Origin: G020354085 sp964629975
GTDB taxonomy: Bacteria; Pseudomonadota; Gammaproteobacteria; Acidiferrobacterales; Sulfurifustaceae
Assembly: GCA_964629975.1 (NCBI GenBank)
Contig: CAZVUN010000126.1
Span: forward strand, 1-8,072
Length of the DNA: 8,072 bases
Reading direction: 5' to 3'
This document shows positions 6,818 to 8,072 of the stretch, piece by piece. The position numbers and the translations under genes were made by a program. The notes under the pieces are model-generated. The model did not search any database. It was given only the letters and a program-made list of their open reading frames with translations, and was not told the origin of the DNA. Position 1 is the stretch's first letter. Each line of letters begins with the position of its first letter.

Positions 6818-8072
6818 CGCTGTCGTCAGCGCCGGCGCCAGGTCAGCGCGCAGCGCGGCGAGCGTCTGGCGCGCGATGTCGGTGAGGGCCCAGTACGGCG
6901 CGGGGTGGCCGCGCGCGGCGCGATAGCGCTCGGCGCCCGCGGCGATCGCCTCGCGCAGCCGCGGGTGCACGGTGTGGATGAGCGAACGCACGCGCAGCGC
7001 GGTGTCGAGGCGCATGCCGGCCGGCACGCTCGGTGTGGCGCCGAGCGCCGACTGCACGCCGGACCAGAGCTTGGCCAGTCCGCCGGGCAGCGCGGTGAGC
7101 GGGTGGTAGCCGAGCCGGTCGCCGCGCTCGGCGCCCTCGAGCAGCACATCGAGCGTCACGTTGTCGAGCCGCTCGGTGAGCAGCGTCTCGCCGTTGCGCC
7201 ACTCCGCCACCGGCACCAGCTTCGGGTCGTATTCGAGATCGGACGGCACCAGCGTCGTGAAGTGCGTCACTCCCATGTCGCCGAGCCAGCGCACCAGGCC
7301 CGGAGACGTCAGCGCCGGCTTGTACGCCCACAGATCGATGCCGACCGCGCGATAGGCGTGATGCACGACCTCGGAGCAGAACATGCGCGCCGGGTCGGTC
7401 CAGTCCATGGCGAAATCGTAGGGCGCCGGTTCCGACCGGGCCTGCTGCAGGATGGCGCTCGCGGCACGATGCGCCGCAAGCGGCTCGGCCTGCAGCGCCG
7501 GGTGCGTGGGGCGCAGGCGCAGCAGCAGCAGGCGATAGCGTTTCTCCCTCAGAAAATCCTCGGCGCGCGTGGTGATGACCCCGCGCTCGATCACGGACTC
7601 GATCACGGTCGCCTTTCCGGAGCCCGCCTCGACGTGCACGATGGCCACGTGGGAAAAATTGCCGGGGAAGGTGTTGCCGCGCGCAATCAGGGCCGAGGTC
7701 GGCGCGTCGCCGCGCGACAGCACGATGTCGCCGCTGTGCACGCGCACGCCCGCGATCAGCGTCGAGGGCGCGGCCGAGGCGACCTCGCCCAGCACCGTCA
7801 CCGCCGGCAGTGGCGCGCCGTGCTGCTGTACCAATGCCTCCTCGATCGCAGCGCGTCCGCCGTAGAGCACGCGATAGATCGCCTCGTGGGTCTGCGCGCG
7901 CTCCACCGGCCAGTGCTGTGCCGCCGCGCTCACCGCGACCCGCGTCTCGGTAACCAGAGCATGCACCTCGCCGAGCAGCGGCGGGTGTGCGGCGGCGAGC
8001 GCGGCCAGCCGGAACTGGCTCTGCTCGAGCGCCAGCAGCGCGCCGAGCGGCGTCTGCGGGCCCGCGCCGCGC
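6803..8072 (-). CDS. YiiX/YebB-like permuted papain-fold hydrolase, N-terminus cut by window edge
   Basis: The last 422 residues of a protein in the YiiX/YebB-like class (permuted NlpC/P60, papain-type cysteine hydrolases). Numbering from the internal methionine at 7966: the domain opens with HSGDIVLSRG (77-86), then FSHVAIVHVE (104-113) with likely catalytic H106, VIESVIERGV (121-130) with E123 as third polar residue, and MFCSEVVHHAYRAVGI (195-210) with nucleophile C197. Relatives act on amide or ester bonds of peptidoglycan or lipids; the substrate here is unknown. About 125 residues after roughly 260 form an extra helical region (for example LRVRSLIHTVHPRLREAI) not needed for the core fold. 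The frame stays open through 35 more codons beyond the methionine at 7966 to the edge, with helix-like composition (ALLALEQSQFRLAALAAA), so that methionine is probably internal and the gene begins outside. Convergent with the barrel gene, 13 bp apart, so not in its operon. Confidence 0.85.
   Translation of the reverse strand, partial: RGAGPQTPLGALLALEQSQFRLAALAAAHPPLLGEVHALVTETRVAVSAAAQHWPVERAQTHEAIYRVLYGGRAAIEEALVQQHGAPLPAVTVLGEVASAAPSTLIAGVRVHSGDIVLSRGDAPTSALIARGNTFPGNFSHVAIVHVEAGSGKATVIESVIERGVITTRAEDFLREKRYRLLLLRLRPTHPALQAEPLAAHRAASAILQQARSEPAPYDFAMDWTDPARMFCSEVVHHAYRAVGIDLWAYKPALTSPGLVRWLGDMGVTHFTTLVPSDLEYDPKLVPVAEWRNGETLLTERLDNVTLDVLLEGAERGDRLGYHPLTALPGGLAKLWSGVQSALGATPSVPAGMRLDTALRVRSLIHTVHPRLREAIAAGAERYRAARGHPAPYWALTDIARQTLAALRADLAPALTTADAAR

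Overview
The window is uniformly GC-rich DNA from a Gram-negative bacterium, most likely a beta- or gammaproteobacterium. The grounds are the compartments the proteins imply: a Tat-type periplasmic binding protein, a two-pass membrane GGDEF/EAL enzyme, an LAAC-lipobox lipoprotein and a small outer-membrane-barrel-like protein. No gene fixes the genus. Five protein genes are supported, one of them cut by the right edge. There are no tRNA, rRNA or CRISPR features.

Left part (1-3760, minus strand): a two-gene unit. An orphan NMT1/THI5-like periplasmic binding protein (3760 to 2750) is followed 5 bp later by a 910-residue protein with a periplasmic sensor region, HAMP-like linker, PAS, GGDEF and EAL domains (2744 to 12). 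No permease or ATPase gene is visible. The arrangement resembles the NspS-MbaA pair of Vibrio cholerae, in which a periplasmic binding protein controls a c-di-GMP enzyme instead of feeding a transporter. The last 12 or so codons and the stop of the GGDEF/EAL gene lie in an AT-richer 51-bp segment. That segment has two 24-bp-spaced direct repeats and an outer end reading TGTCAACGG, which looks like an IS21-family terminus that has replaced the native 3' end.

Middle (3761-6789): a 583-bp intergenic stretch with several inverted repeats separates the divergent left unit from a plus-strand pair. The first gene of the pair (4344-5969) encodes a lipoprotein with a beta-sandwich segment, an IPT/TIG domain and a beta-propeller-like C-terminal half. 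The second (6007-6789) encodes a 260-residue secreted barrel-like protein. The 37-bp gap suggests one transcript and possibly one outer-membrane assembly of unknown role.

Right part (6803-8072, minus strand): the 3' portion of a gene for a YiiX/YebB-like permuted papain-fold (NlpC/P60-type) hydrolase, convergent with the barrel gene across 13 bp that carry a GC-rich hairpin. The reading frame stays open to the right edge, so the N-terminus is missing.

The two most notable points are the probable binding-protein/c-di-GMP sensor pair and the IS-end fusion at its 3' end. I saw no evidence for an entirely new defence or mobile system.
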